Origin: Polytrichum commune
Taxonomy: Eukaryota; Streptophyta; Polytrichopsida; Polytrichales; Polytrichaceae
Length of the DNA: 64,000 nt
Reading direction: 5' to 3'
NCBI GenBank assembly: GCA_950295325.1
Contig: OX485803.1
Coordinates: 33,046,001 to 33,110,000 of the forward strand
Position numbers and translations under genes: made by a program. The notes beneath the pieces were generated by a model. It did not search any database and was not told where the DNA came from. It worked only from the letters and a program-made list of their open reading frames with translations. This document shows, in pieces, positions 23,100 through 36,075 of the stretch; positions within the stretch are counted from its first letter, which is position 1; each line of letters begins with the position of its first letter.

Positions 23100-23800
23100 A
23101 AGTTGAGGCACATGCCTCACCCTCCTTGAAAAATGTGAATTTCTCCTTAAGCTTGTGCTTAGAGGTGAGGCACATGCCTCACCCTTATGAAACAAAAATC
23201 TAAGTTTTTTGATTTTTTTTTTGGGTGGGCCACATGCCTCACCCTCCTTGAGAAATCTGAATTTTTTCTTAAGCTTGTGCTTAGAGGTGACGCACATGCC
23301 TCACCCTTATGAAACAAAATTCTAAGTTTTGAATTTGTTTTTTTGGGGTGAGACACATGCCTCACTCTACTTAAAAAATATGAATTTCTCCTTATGCTTG
23401 TGCTTAGAGGTAAGGCACATGCCATACCCTTATGAAACAAAATTCTATGTTTTGAATTTTTTTTTTGTGAGGCACATGCCTCACCTTCTTGAGAAATCTG
23501 AATTTCTCTTTAAAGTTGTGCTTAGAGGTGTGGTACATGCCTCACCCTTATGAAATAAAATTCTATGTTTTGAATTTGTTTTTTTCAGGTGAGACACATA
23601 CCTCACCCTCTTTGAAAATTTTGAATTTCTTCTTAAGATTGTGCTTAGAAGTGAGGCTCATGCCTCACGCTTATGAAACAAAATTATATGTTTTGGATTT
23701 GTTTTTTTGGGGTGGGGCACATGCCTCACCCTCCTTGAGAAATCTGAATTTATCCTTAAGTTGGTGCTTAGAGGTGAGGCACATGCTTCATCCTTAGTGA
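23100..23800. repeat. Tandem array with CACATG palindromic core (about 60-bp monomer, about 117-bp dimer)
   Basis: About twelve copies of GTGAGGCACATGCCTCACCC or close variants are spaced about 60 bp apart. Two spacer types alternate: TTATGAAACAAAATTCTA plus a T-run, and TCCTTGAGAAATCTGAATTT plus CTTAAGCTTGTGCTTAGAG. The core matches the CATATG array at 21.7 kb except for one central base, so the two arrays are related families. Confidence 0.88.
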
Positions 23801-23958
23801 GAAAATCGATTTTTCTTGTGATTGCTTAAAACGTAATGTGTTTAGAGGATATTTTTATGTCTTTAAAATGGTTTATGTGTGCTTGAATGAAGTGAGGTTG
23901 GAAGTGATATCATGCGGAACAAGGGGGGTGGCCTTCCAAGGCCCCCCTGAATAAACAT

Positions 23959-24306
23959 TTGAATCCTTCGAATGCTTTTAAGAATTATGGATGGTTTCTC
24001 ACACGCGATGACAAGCATGTGCTCCTAAAGATTTATACTTATCTGTGGATGGAGAACAAAGTATGGTGTTCTAAAGCATGGTCCAAAGAAGAAATTGTTC
24101 AAAAAATTGTTATTCATGCCTATACTCAAGATCTTGTTATATACAAATATGTTGAACGAAATTTTGGACACAATCATGATGAAGAACTTGAAGTAAATAC
24201 TAGTATATTTGGAGCAACAGAGTTTGAAGAATATGCATTGGTACATCCAGATATACGAAAAAATATGTTTTCTCTAGGTTTAGGTTTAAACTCTTTGGAT
24301 GGTTAA
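23959..24306 (+). CDS. Small hypothetical ORF
   Basis: A 115-codon frame beginning with ATG (MNPSNAFKNYGWFLTRDDKH) and ending NSLDG. It has a mixed, protein-like composition (WSKEEIVQKIVIHAYTQDLV, FGATEFEEYALVHPDIRKN) that stands out from the surrounding low-complexity frames. I recognise no family. It could be a lone exon. Confidence 0.3.
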   Translation: MNPSNAFKNYGWFLTRDDKHVLLKIYTYLWMENKVWCSKAWSKEEIVQKIVIHAYTQDLVIYKYVERNFGHNHDEELEVNTSIFGATEFEEYALVHPDIRKNMFSLGLGLNSLDG

Positions 24307-24309
24307 AAT

Positions 24310-24990
24310 TATTTTAGTTCAGATTTGTATTTTATTATATAGATATATATATAATTTGGAAAGAAAAATGTTTGTTATATTATATATTGATATTTCAATA
24401 TAAGATGACACAAGTATGTCGTTATTTTTTTTGGAACCATCTACTTCAATATTATTACTTCTATGGTGAAGCAAGTGTTGTGTCACTTAGTTTCAATTTA
24501 TTTTCATGTGTTTGGTCCAAGGATGAGGTGTATGTGTTGCACTTTTCATTAAGTTTATAAATAATGTATTTTAAGCTATGCACAAATGGATGTGTTTTAT
24601 TCCTTTGATTTATTTCATAATCTAAATTTTTTTACTAAAAAAGTGAAACACAATATAAATATGATGGTCATATAGTGTATAAGCCTTGTCTTGGAATTAT
24701 TTGAAACTAATAATATTTGAAAGTATTTGTATCAAAGAACAAATTTATTGCGCAATCATTCCAAAAGTTGAGATGGCCTTATCAACTAAAATGAGACAAT
24801 TGGTCCGCTCAATTTAATGTAGGGAACGTGATGGGAACGCAATGATTGCCAATTGGTACGAGAGAACACCCGTTGAGAGTTCCTAAACTAAACCTCAAAC
24901 ATTCTAATACACCCATATATGTTTATAAATAGATGCAAATCATCAATTGCATTATGGAAGATCTCATCAATTGTCACAAAAGTATTGTGC
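24310..24990. other. Non-coding stretch
   Basis: AT-rich, with no supported gene or repeat, between the small ORF and the first palindrome of the 25-28 kb cluster. Confidence 0.35.
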
Positions 24991-24997
24991 TTACACT

Positions 24998-25250
24998 CCA
25001 CGGGCGATTCCCCGTGGGTTGTTTGGGGCCACCATGCACATTGAAGGACGTAGACAACATGTTCGCAACATATAACAGTGGCCATGTTTGTTTACATCAA
25101 TGATGCGAGTTAAAGGAGTAATGCCTACACTCTCAGAGTCATGTCAATATGTGTTACTCCCTACTTTATGCTCTCATATATCAAAATTGAGCATCAGACA
25201 TGATAGCCCGTGTCTACCTCAGGTGTCAACCCACGGGCTTTCGCCCGTGG
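24998..25250. repeat. Two copies of the dispersed CCCACGGGCG palindrome
   Basis: Copies at 24998-25018 (two mismatches near the centre) and 25230-25250 (centre TTT). They lie just beyond the 3' end of the minus-strand DUF7869-like gene. Confidence 0.85.
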
Positions 25251-25284
25251 ATTCCAAAATTACCTAGAGCAATGCATGTTCAAT

Positions 25285-28200
25285 CTAGACGCCTCCTGTC
25301 GGTACCCCATCCTCAAATTGAACTCCATTGCTCATATGCTCGCTTCTTGTGCATCGATCTAAATTATCCTTAGCGAAGAGAATTTGCCTCGCTGGGATGA
25401 TCACATTGTCATCGGACGCATTCTTTTGTCTTGCCCATGATGCCACAACACAATCCAGAGATTGACGAGCTGGAGCATAATCCTTGAGCCTCGTCCACCT
25501 AAAACATTTTGCGGTGTCCCATTCCTCATAACGATCATCCAATGTCTTCTTGCTCCTCTGCCCAAGGACCGGTACATAATATACAATCTCAATTGAACGA
25601 GGATGAGGACCAACATGTGCTAAATTTGGCTCGGAAATCACTCGTCCCATCCAAACAGGATTAGGACAATCATCACTAGGACGTAGTAAGACATAGTGAC
25701 CGACCCTAATGTGTGCACCCGGACGAAAGGTCTCGGCGGGTCGAGAACTAGCTGGCCCCACATATGCATAGTCGGTCATGTTCTCCTCAAGTAGATGCAC
25801 ATTGTCCTCATGTAGGGCTGTTGCAATCGAGAACCGTGAAGAAGGCCAAAAGGGCTCGCTAAGCTCAGATGGAGTTGGCGGTAAAGGAAGATCCATAGCC
25901 GCAAGCACATTCTCCCAATATGAAATTGTTGGCGCAATGGACTCCATATATTTACCCGAACTATCTTGATCTGCTGTATCCTTCCAATACTTAATAAAAC
26001 CTTGAAGTCCAAGTTTTATGTTGACAGAATCCTTCATCTCCCTTTTTGGGACGGGTCGGGGACAACCTACAAGAACAAACATACATTGAGGTCAGAGCTA
26101 TACCTTGGATTAACGGTCCACGGGCAATCGCCCGTGGGCCACGGACAACACACCTTGTAGTAGGTAGTGCACTTCCATAGCAATACCAACCTCACAACCA
26201 CTAACCTGGTGGGAACATGGTTTTCTTCGTGATTGGATCCACATTCCAGAGCGCAATCCCACCTTTTGGTGACCAACTTGGATCTGTACAAAAAACTTTG
26301 TATTGCATCAATGGCACTCCTTGAGGGTCGACATAAAAACGAAATTGGTGTGCCTTGGAATGCCCTATAAGTCGGTCTTGACCAAACTCACTGTAGTAGC
26401 CTTTCACCCATCCCTTGAAGTCAGCAACCTCATGTATCAAGGACGGGACAATAGTGGGATCCCCAGCAGCCATGAATGACGCCATGAGGTCTGGGAGGGT
26501 ATGGCAATCCTCAATCTTCAGCCTTTGTCCAAACCTACCGAACATTGCATCCACATCCTCATGCGTATGTCCAACAATTAGGAAAGACACCCGGACTTCA
26601 CGAAAGATTCCCTTTGCCGTCAGAGCAGACCAAAACAACATGTTGTATTTTGATTTGTTATCCTTCGCACAATTGTCCATCTAGACAAGCAAGAGGGGTG
26701 GCAAACTCGTAGGTGGAATAATATCGGTTGGTGGTAAAGGAAGTGTTGCTGAACACTTCTCTACACCGACCACCAGTGCATCGTGCAAAGGGTCACCTAT
26801 GGAAGATATAGGAATGTCTCGACTGGAGCACACGGGTTCGACCTCAAGTTGACAAAGCAACTTCATGATGGATGTGATGGTGAAGTTCGCATCAGATGGG
26901 TACATGTCAAGAACATAATGCGCGTAATTCACATCAGAGTGTCCATGTGCAATCATCTCGGCAATGGATATTGGGAACCGCTCGTATTTATCAACACGTT
27001 TGTTTTTGTGCGCGAAAACAGGAAGCGTTGTTTTTCCATAATCCATTTTGTCATGGATGATACAGAGGACCTCATTCGGAGAGTACTTTGATAAGATCCT
27101 ATCTTTATAGTAATTGTTTCTATGGGACTCCTGCAATGATAGATGCCTGTTGCTAGCCTTCGAGATGGCCAAGTACCCAGAAGTGCCTTTTGTATGTATT
27201 CGTAACAAATCCTTGAAAGCTGCACAGGTTCCACAACGCGAGAAGTTGTCACCAGGGTTCTTTATAACATACTGCTTGAAATGTTGCCGATGAAGGCGGC
27301 TTAAATTTGACATAGAGACAGGCGCGTAACCGAGGTCTTTGTCCAAGTCGTTCACTTCTTCCAATAGGTTGGTCCACGTTGTTCCTACAGGGAGCATCTC
27401 CGTTTCAATTTTTTCACCAGTTGGAAGAGTCCGAGTCATATGGGGCATTGAGTCCGCTCTACCTTCAACCAAAACTCCAAGTGTAGCTTGTGCCTGCACT
27501 GTGTTCGCCCTTGGCTTTTTAGTTCCTGTATTCCCATGATCGCGGGCCCTAACCCCCATCAAGCTCTCGGTCTTGTTCCTATTAAATTGTGCCCTTGATA
27601 TCATGTAGATGTTCATCCAAGCACGAGTGCAAACTGTTCTTCCTTCCACAACAACCGTCTCCCTACCACTGTGCTCTTGTCTCTGGATCGTTTGAAACAT
27701 TGCAAGGGCAATGAGCTTCCGGGCATTGAATGGCAATGCAAAGTAGTGTTCCCGAATACTTATCAACAAAGGCCTTGGAAATAACTGGCAACAATGCTCC
27801 TTGCAGCAATCCACCGTAGACAACATCCGTGCCCCCTCCTCAGTGGCTCCCCAAATTCTTTTCCCAGGTGCCCGAGGTGCAGTAATCCTTGCAGTGTTGT
27901 ATCGGCGCTTTCCAAGCAAACGCCGACGACTCGTATCTTCGTGGGTTGCACTATGATGGGCCATCAATATTTCCGCCAATGTATGTCTTTCAAATTTCGT
28001 GAGGGCCAGGGGCCATCGGTGTAGAGTATTCTCCCAATCCCCGGAAATGACATTTCCAGTGGGGTTCAAGATAATAACTCCAACATCTTCATCGCCCAGT
28101 ATATTGTTGTCAACACAATCCAACGGGTTGGTATTGCAAATTAGCCCATCACACAAAGGGCGATCCTCTTCATCAAAGAGAGTAACTGCCTTACCCTTCA

Positions 28201-28786
28201 AGTCCTTCCTCGACAATCCAATGTAATGCGGAATCTAAACATCAAGAATGAAGTAAGTTAATGCACTATAAAACCATATAGAGAACACGCATCATCAAAT
28301 AGACCCTGAGTAGCCAAACTTAACCTTATATTGTGGAATGTATACGCTTATCCATGTAGGTGAAATTGTGGCATGTAGATGAAATTATAACTCCTATGAA
28401 GAAACACGTAATACAAATGTAGTAACTTGCTCCAACAATAACACTAAGATATATAAGCTCAAAAAGAGTACATCCCAGATACTTCCACGGGCGATCGCCC
28501 GTGGGGGCTCTCAACCCCTGGGAGGAGACTACCACGGGCGATCGCCCGTGGGGGTTCTAAACTCCTGGGCGACGACACCCACGGGCGCGCTCGTGAGATG
28601 ACTATACTACTGCTCAAGGGAATTTGAGGTCACCACGGGCGCACCCGTGAGAGGCGCCTCCTATTGATAAGCTAATGCGTTTGGAGACACTACGGGCGCC
28701 CTCGTGGGGGACCCCACGGGCTCACTAGCGTGCAACATTGGATTAGAGACACTAACCTCTTCATCTACTTGAGCCCCTCTCTCCAT
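25285..28786 (-). CDS. DUF7869-like, transposase-like protein (three exons, one in-frame stop)
   Basis: Proposed exons on the minus strand: 28786-28757 (MERGAQVDEE, donor GTTAGT), 28234-26206 (acceptor TTTAG, starting IPHYIGLSRK) and 26066-25285 (acceptor TTCTTGTAG). Phases agree at both junctions. The protein would be about 945 residues. Motifs in order: a cysteine pair (FSRCGTCAAFKDLL), IHDKMDYGKTTLPVF, MDNCAKDNKSKYNMLFW and VGHTHEDVDAMFGRFGQRL. I know these as the signature of a widespread eukaryotic family (DUF7869) often taken for an RNase H-fold transposase, with Asp, Asp and Glu/Asp as candidate catalytic residues. An in-frame TAG at 26683-26681 stands exactly where Gln would precede MDNC (CAG to TAG). 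The last exon is a DNA-element-typical tail without a recognised domain. Both introns contain copies of the 22-bp palindrome. The exon model is inferred, not proven. Confidence 0.7.
26118..26138. repeat. Dispersed palindrome inside intron 2 of the DUF7869-like gene
   Basis: Arms CCACGGGC and GCCCGTGGG around AATC, within the 139-nt intron 26067-26205. Confidence 0.88.
28485..28725. repeat. Cluster of dispersed palindromes in intron 1 of the DUF7869-like gene
   Basis: Two perfect copies (28485-28505 and 28532-28553, centre GATC), then degenerate ones near 28578-28598, 28632-28650 and 28688-28725. The degenerate copies keep CCCACGGGC but have lost the matching right arm. Confidence 0.85.
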
Positions 28787-30411
28787 GGTTTGGTTTCTCA
28801 AGAGTCAAGAGGATGGGCGTCAATGAGAAGAAACAAATGAGCATCCAAATGGTTGCCCTTATATAGAAGGTGAGCATTCCCTCCAATTTCAAAGGTACAT
28901 AATGTGCATTCCCTCCAATTCCGCCTACCACAAGGTCATCGCGTACTATCTCTCTACCATATAACTTAATCATGACCGATGGTAGTGGAGTTCTATGTCG
29001 TATGTTCATGACGTACAAATAAAGTACTAGGGCAAGGAGATTCTTAGTTGGTACTTATTGGGCTCAAGTTTTTCACCACCATGCATGTAATATTTGGCCG
29101 CTCGTAGCCTACATGCAAGGCTAATTCATACGGACATTGTATTAAGCTTAGGAACCCACTTAGGTTCAACTTCACATCCAAAGTGTCACGTGTCATAAAT
29201 TTTATCATATTCCTTGAATTCATTCTAAACTTGGGGTCATCGTGATTGTGTTTTCAAAGATTGCTTTCCAAATGTTTGTGAATTTTTATTTCTTAAAATT
29301 CCACGTTAGTATATAACTTTGGATCACTTTCACTAAAACCTTTGCAATGTAATGGACATGTCCACTTTACCGTGCTTCCACCCATGAGTGTGTGTGTGTG
29401 ATTATTGGTAATTAGTGTTACTAGACATATACGTGTTGATACCTTCCATATTGCAACCCCTTCTTGTGCCTCCATAGGCATACAATTCCTAATGCAAGAC
29501 ATCTATCCGCATTCTTGTGAGGATTCCAAATGAGGGACATGTATAGGACCAACAGTTTACAAAAATCTCATGTTAAGGTTAATGAAAAGAATAAATCTAG
29601 TAGTTCGTTGGGAGGTTGTACATTTTTTCTCAACATGGAAATGCACCTCTAGTATTTCAAAGGCTAAATATCATGATAGAGCGTGAATAATCAACAATCA
29701 TCATTGTGATATCAACATTATATTTTAGAATGGGGATTGATCGTTCAATTTTGAAGTATCAATACACATACCGAAGGCTTTCATTCCTACAAACTCCTAG
29801 TATGCCTATTAATGATGAATATGGCTCATATACTTCAAGGTTTACAACATTGGGTTATTTTATGTGCAATTAAAATGCATATCAGTGAATTTTTAAGAGA
29901 GACACAACTATATCTAGATGATGCCACTATTCGAACTCTTAAATAATATTTAATTAATTTAACTCTTAAACTCTTGGTTCTTGCGTTTCTTAAGGCTACT
30001 TTACACGCGGAGCAAGAGTTGTGACCATGAAAATCTACGTTGACCATTTGGAAACCATCCATATGAAAATAGAAGTCAACTTTTTTCAAGTTATGGGGCC
30101 TCAAGCTTAGTGTTAAGTGAAAGTAAGCGGAACAATTTAATAAGTCTAGAACCCAAGTGTACATGCACAGTTGGGGTACCCAAAATGAATGTCCCTCGTC
30201 AATGCTTAGGAATATAATTGAATTATGGAACTCTTATTACATGTGATTGTGGACTGTTGATTCATTTATCAAAGTGCTGCAGATATGGTATTTTACATAT
30301 ACAAACATATCCATATACAGAGACATGTATATATATGTATGTTCAAACTTATATATATATATATATATGTGTATTTATATATGTATGAACTAATACAATA
30401 TACAATGAACT

Positions 30412-30598
30412 TGTATATGTTCAATGAATCAAGTATATTGTGTAGTATGTCAAACCTATAGCTTGACTATCTAGAGCCAAGAATAATGATTATTCATTGA
30501 AATAGAGTTCTATTATGGTGTTTCATTTGTTTCTCAAGCAGTAATTGAAGAAGTGAAGAAAAAAACGATACCACCTAGACTTAGTCTTTGGGAAGGGT
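30412..30598 (+). repeat. Direct repeat R1, copy a (187 bp)
   Basis: It begins TGTATATGTTCAATGAATCA and ends CTTTGGGAAGGGT. Copy b is at 31871-32057, nearly identical and of equal length. Confidence 0.9.
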
Positions 30599-31691
30599 CT
30601 ATAGGATGCGCCACAAAACTAGCAATAAGTGAATTGGGTATTGACAACAAAGTGACCTTTAAGACCGACCTTCCAATATGCCAACATAATTTTGTGGGTA
30701 GCAAATTAAAAAAGGAACAATGTGGACCTACGATTTGACCAATCATTTGCTGGTAGAGTTAGAAACCATCATTACATTGGCTACATTGACTTATATTGTA
30801 GTCACTGAAGATACTATGTGATTGGAGATACTTATATTGATTGAAGATAAATATAAGTTTGAAAGTTTGGCAGCAACAAGAGCAAAGACATGAGCTGACC
30901 TTTTACCATGCCAACTTATCTTTAAAATTTGGCTCTCTTAATAAGCCTTTAGCCCACCTTGAACTGACCCGAGATAGAGGCCGGTGTGAGGTGGCACCAC
31001 TAATGGCACATAAAATTGTTTGTCCGTGGGCCTTGGCATTTATATAATGTTGGTTTTGGGCGGGGTGTTGGTTCTAGCAACCTCTACCTTATAGGTACTC
31101 AACTTAATAATGCAAATAATACTCTGTCTATGGTATTTAGTGTCACATACTTAATAATGCAAATCTTTCCCAAGGCTTGCCATATGAGATAGTCAGTGAA
31201 TGCATGTTAATACTTTGTCTATGGTATTTAGTGTCACATGTAGAGTAGTGTCACTTACCCTAGTTTGAGGCATTTGTTAGAATACACTAGTGACCAACAA
31301 CTTCAACATTAGTGTGACCTCATGACACTTGGCATTCAAGTGCACTTACTAATTATTTGGCATGGGCATGTTCAATAATGTTATGAGGTGTATGCCTATG
31401 CTTCACACATGATCTACAAGATCACTAAAGAGTACACAAATGACGCTTGGCATTAGACTTATGCTCAAGAATATCTTCCTCAATCATTCTAGAATGTAAA
31501 CACATGACATTTGCCATTTAGTAAGCTCAAGAATATCTCCTCTTTGCACACTAAAACAAAAAATCGTCATCTAAAGTATCGCAATGTGCTACAATAAATG
31601 TCATAATTTAAATATTTGTTCACTTTGAGCAGTTTCTTATGTTGACAAATAATATCATATTGCCAACACTTTGAGACCCCTAGCTAGGCAT

Positions 31692-31869
31692 CTAGTATAG
31701 GCCCTTCACAAATAGCGCACATGACACGAAATACCATGAACATTGGACACCAATGTCACTTATTAGGGTGGTTCAACATTTTAATTTATGTGTTATCTTT
31801 AATCACGTGATTTATGTCATGTTCCTTAAAGTCCAAACTAGCTATTATACTATTTGGGTAAATCAAGAT
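31692..31869 (+). repeat. Direct repeat R2, copy a (178 bp)
   Basis: It begins CTAGTATAGGCCCTTCACAA and ends TTTGGGTAAATCAAGAT. Copy b, of the same length, is at 35898-36075 with only a few substitutions. One base separates this copy from R1 copy b. Confidence 0.9.
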
Positions 31870-31870
31870 G

Positions 31871-32057
31871 TGTATATGTTCAATGAATCAAGTATATTGT
31901 GTAGTATGTCAAACCTATAGCTCGACTATCTAGAGCCAAGAATAATGATTATTCATTGAAATAGAGTTCTATTATGGTGTTTCATTTGTTTCTCAAGCAG
32001 TAATTGAAAGAGTGAAGAAAAAAACGATACCACCTAGACTTAGTCTTTGGGAAGGGT
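31871..32057 (+). repeat. Direct repeat R1, copy b (187 bp)
   Basis: Nearly identical to 30412-30598. It is followed at once by a long TA microsatellite (about 32060-32092). Confidence 0.9.
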
Positions 32058-32058
32058 G

Positions 32059-32094
<36 letters not shown>

Positions 32095-35000
32095 CACCCC
32101 ACCCTACTTAACCTTATGGTATGTTAGTTTTGAAAATTCTCTAACATGGTCAATTTGTAACCACCCTAATTTATTTGTATTGCAAAGTTCAATATATAAC
32201 TTGGTCATTGTTACAAATATAGGTTTTATAATTTGTATGTAGCAACTTCAAAGTGGACTCCATATGGTTCTCACATAGTTTTGTAAAATATGGGAGTGAC
32301 CCCCCCACCCCCCCCCCCCCCCCGCCTTCTCCACATGAAAAAACAAAATGAGGGAAATTATACCTAGCTACATGTGACAACTGGTTCCTTGTACAAGGGT
32401 ATAGACAAATGAAAATGGTTCATCTTCATCCACTATCATGGATGTTTTTATAGGACACATTTTTATCTTGTCAGCCCTAGGATATTTGCCTCTGCATTTT
32501 AGTGGCTTTTGCATTTTGTGTATTTATCATGCTCGTTTGCATGGCACTACGCATTTTGAATGACTTTGATGAGGTTTTCAGGGGTGGGGTTTTTTCAACA
32601 AACATATCCCTCAATTTATGCAACAGTACAATTTTTCTAACTAACTATACGGTATCTTGAAATCAATAAATGACGTATATATACTACCATGCACCAAACT
32701 TCTCCCCTTTTAATTAAGCTCTAAACGCATGGGTCCTAAGTGCTAGGTGATCAACCTGAGTCCCCTACTAACCATCACGGTGGGTGTAAAAGGCCCCCAT
32801 ACATGAGCCATCAATGGAAAAACTCAAGAACCTCAACATACCCAAAAAATAATGAAATCCTTATACCAACTTGCCATAAAATACCTCACCTATTCAATCA
32901 TATACAAAATAAAACTAAAAGTAGTCCATTGACAAACCACCATAGAACCCTGTTAAAATACCTCAATACCACCCACACACCCTCAACTACGCCCCCACCC
33001 CTCTCTTCAAACTTCCACATAGAAGCCCACCTTTCAAAAAAAAAAAACGGGTAGATACCTCACCTTACATCATGGACACCCATTATCTACGTTAGGAGAA
33101 TGGGCTCATATTTACGCTAAGGTAAGAGGAGGCCACTTAAGTTAGCTTCCTATTGGACACTTATATTTGGCTTGGAATTGGCAATATTGTTGCTTTAATT
33201 GAAAGGGTGAGTAATACATGTTGATTTAGCCACCTTTGCAAAAAACAAACTACACCTATCATCCTTCATAATTAGGAGTGTTATCCACCAACCTATGACA
33301 CATTTGATTTTGTAAGTGAAGTGGGCAAATTAAGAGGTTGCATATGGTTGTGAGGTGCCAACCACTTGCATAGTGGGTATTTTATAATGATAACCTAATT
33401 TGGCAACATTTCATCTTATTCATGACCACTTTAAAAACATGACACAACAAATGTTGGCATTAAACTTCGTTTTCATTGACAAATGACCCATGTAGAATTT
33501 GCTAGTGTCGCCATCCACTTACACAACATTGAACAATGTAAGAGTTGCTTGCTTTAAAACCAAATTGGAAAGTAGAGAATCTTTGATTCCAGAGCCTAGA
33601 CGAACACCTTCCTCAACTCCAATTTCAACAACTTTAGATTGCTTGGTCATGATTCGCAATTGTTATCCTGCTCAAGCTTCTAATGCTCGAATCCATCACC
33701 TAGATAATTTTAAGTAGGCTAGAGGTTTCCACAATAGCCTCATCAACCTTAGTGCATGAACACCAATGTTTCAACATTTTTAATATATATTCTACATTCC
33801 ATACTTGCTCACAATTATCTTCCTCTTGCATGCTACATTGTAATACATGACACTTGGGTGTGTAGTTAGGATTTTAAATAAGACATAAAGCCAATGAAAT
33901 ATTCAAGGAAGATTTCAAAGGTGATTCCGATATCATCTTGGTGTCACAAATTAATTTCACTAAGACATTCACATGATTAATTAAGGTTGTTTTGGTTTTG
34001 AATCGGTGTTTGGATGATGATTCATAGGATAAAGTCTTACAAACTCTTACAACAATACATGCAATCGTAGTTGTCTCTCAATTCACACTATTTGCCCACC
34101 CAAGAGCTTGGCAGTGAGTTGATTTCATTTAACAAACCCCTAGCAAAAGAAACTAAACATCTTTGAAAGCTGCATTACAATTGACTGATGGAGAGAGCAT
34201 CCCTTGTAGGTTGGTCACCCAAACTCAACTACCCCCAAAGAACGCCCAATTTATGGTAAAGGATAGTGTTTTCTTGTCATCATGTTTCTCATTATCGTCT
34301 ATTAAGGTTTCGAACCCTCGATCTTCATCTCACAAAAAGCCACACGCCCCCCCCCCCCAAGAACACTAAGTTGAAGTCACACCCAACCCAACTCCTCATT
34401 AACACACTTAATAACCTCTCACCAAGACCTCTCCCCAAATGTCCCATCTAATCAATCCCTACCTAAGATACAAAACCATTCATAAAGCCACGGTCACAAA
34501 GTTCCCCACCAAAAGGCAGTAAACACCTACATGTGAAGAGACTCTCTATTTACATTTGCTCGCTTGCATAAGAAGTTGGTGATGCTATTTATCTATTTGC
34601 ATGTCAATCTTTCACAATGATTACTTGGTCAACCGTTAATTATTGAAAAGCCAAAGCGCTTACAAAGTCTCTACATATGTCTTAAGTACTAAACCTACCT
34701 AATGTCCATATTTGAGCACATATAAGTCCAATCTTTTCTACACACTCTCTTTCTACCTATGGGGGGGGGGGGTGGGTTTTTCTTAGCTTCACACCTATTC
34801 ACACAAATAAGTGAAGGCCCTAAACGTCCAAACAACCTTTTCAACATGAGTGATTATGAACTCATAAGTAATACATTTGAATTGCCCAATGGAATAACAG
34901 TACATCGTGCGATGCCAAATATTAATGTAAAATAATGTTAATTCTAATAGGGTTTAGGGTTAAATGTAATAGGGTCATATATTTGCGTGGTGTTTTTATG

Positions 35001-35897
35001 GTTATTATTTTAAAAATTAAAATTCATGTATTTGCCAAACCCTAAACCTAAACCTAAACCCTAAAACCAAACAATCACATTATGGAACCGGCTGGACTTG
35101 GAAACATTGGGATGTTGACCGATTATGCCCAAAAATCAGACTGGCCACTCCCACCATCATGGAAGGTTCGCACGCACTTTCTAAATTCACTGTCGGTCCA
35201 ACAAATCATTGGCTCGGATTCCACTAATGTTATGGGTCCACAATGCCATGGGTGCATCTTAAAAACATAATCAACCTTGAGTGTTGCTAACCACAATTTC
35301 AGTATTGAGTACATGTTTAATACATGGAAATGGGTCATGTGTTAGTTATTGGCCCAGGGGTGATGAAATAACATCTTTCCCCATCTTCAATTGTTTTTAT
35401 GAACAACAACGGGTATTATAAGACAATACTAGTTGTGACCATGAGACCCCATTTTATTGATGTTGTCAAGAAACACTTGGAAATATTGTGTAATAACACA
35501 TCTTGGGTAGTAAAAATTCACGCCCTACTTTTGGGGTCCATTACTAGAAGCAAAATGAATTAGTATATTAGGTGATTGACATACAAGTGTGTGCAAGAAA
35601 CATTACCACTACTATGATAATGATTTACATTACTATTTGTTTGAAGTTATTTTTCAATAGAAAATCAATGCAAGCCACATTCATTGTATTGCTCAAATCT
35701 TAATGTGGTTAATTATTTGTATTTTGTGCTTCAGAATAGTCTACTAGACGAAAAGTCTACTAGACTTTCAAGTGGTATGCAAAACCTACATGGCATGGTC
35801 TACTATATATTGTGAGGAGCCCCTCAAACATTGGTAGGTCCAATGCAAAATTAGGGGTCATGGCAATCAATCAAATTGCCCTTGGCATCTAAAATTG

Positions 35898-36075
35898 CTA
35901 GTATAGGCCCTTCACAAATAGCGCACATGACACGAAATACCATGAACATTGGACACCAATGTCACTTATTAGGGTGGTTTAACATTTAAATCTATGTGTT
36001 ATCTTTAATCACGTGGTTTATGTCATGTGCCTTAAAGTCCAAACTAGGTATTATACTATTTGGGTAAATCAAGAT
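35898..36075 (+). repeat. Direct repeat R2, copy b (178 bp)
   Basis: The partner of 31692-31869. A further short duplication (TTATATTG / GAAGATACTATGTGATTG) links about 30790-30840 to 36250-36320 in the same region. Confidence 0.9.

Noticed and set aside
21653-23800. CRISPR array
   Set aside because: The spacers are themselves repeated, the host is a plant and the period is about 60 bp with related spacers. This is satellite DNA.
35030-35070. Telomeric repeat tract
   Set aside because: Only a few CCCTAAA / CCTAAA words are present. They are too few for a telomere or an interstitial array.
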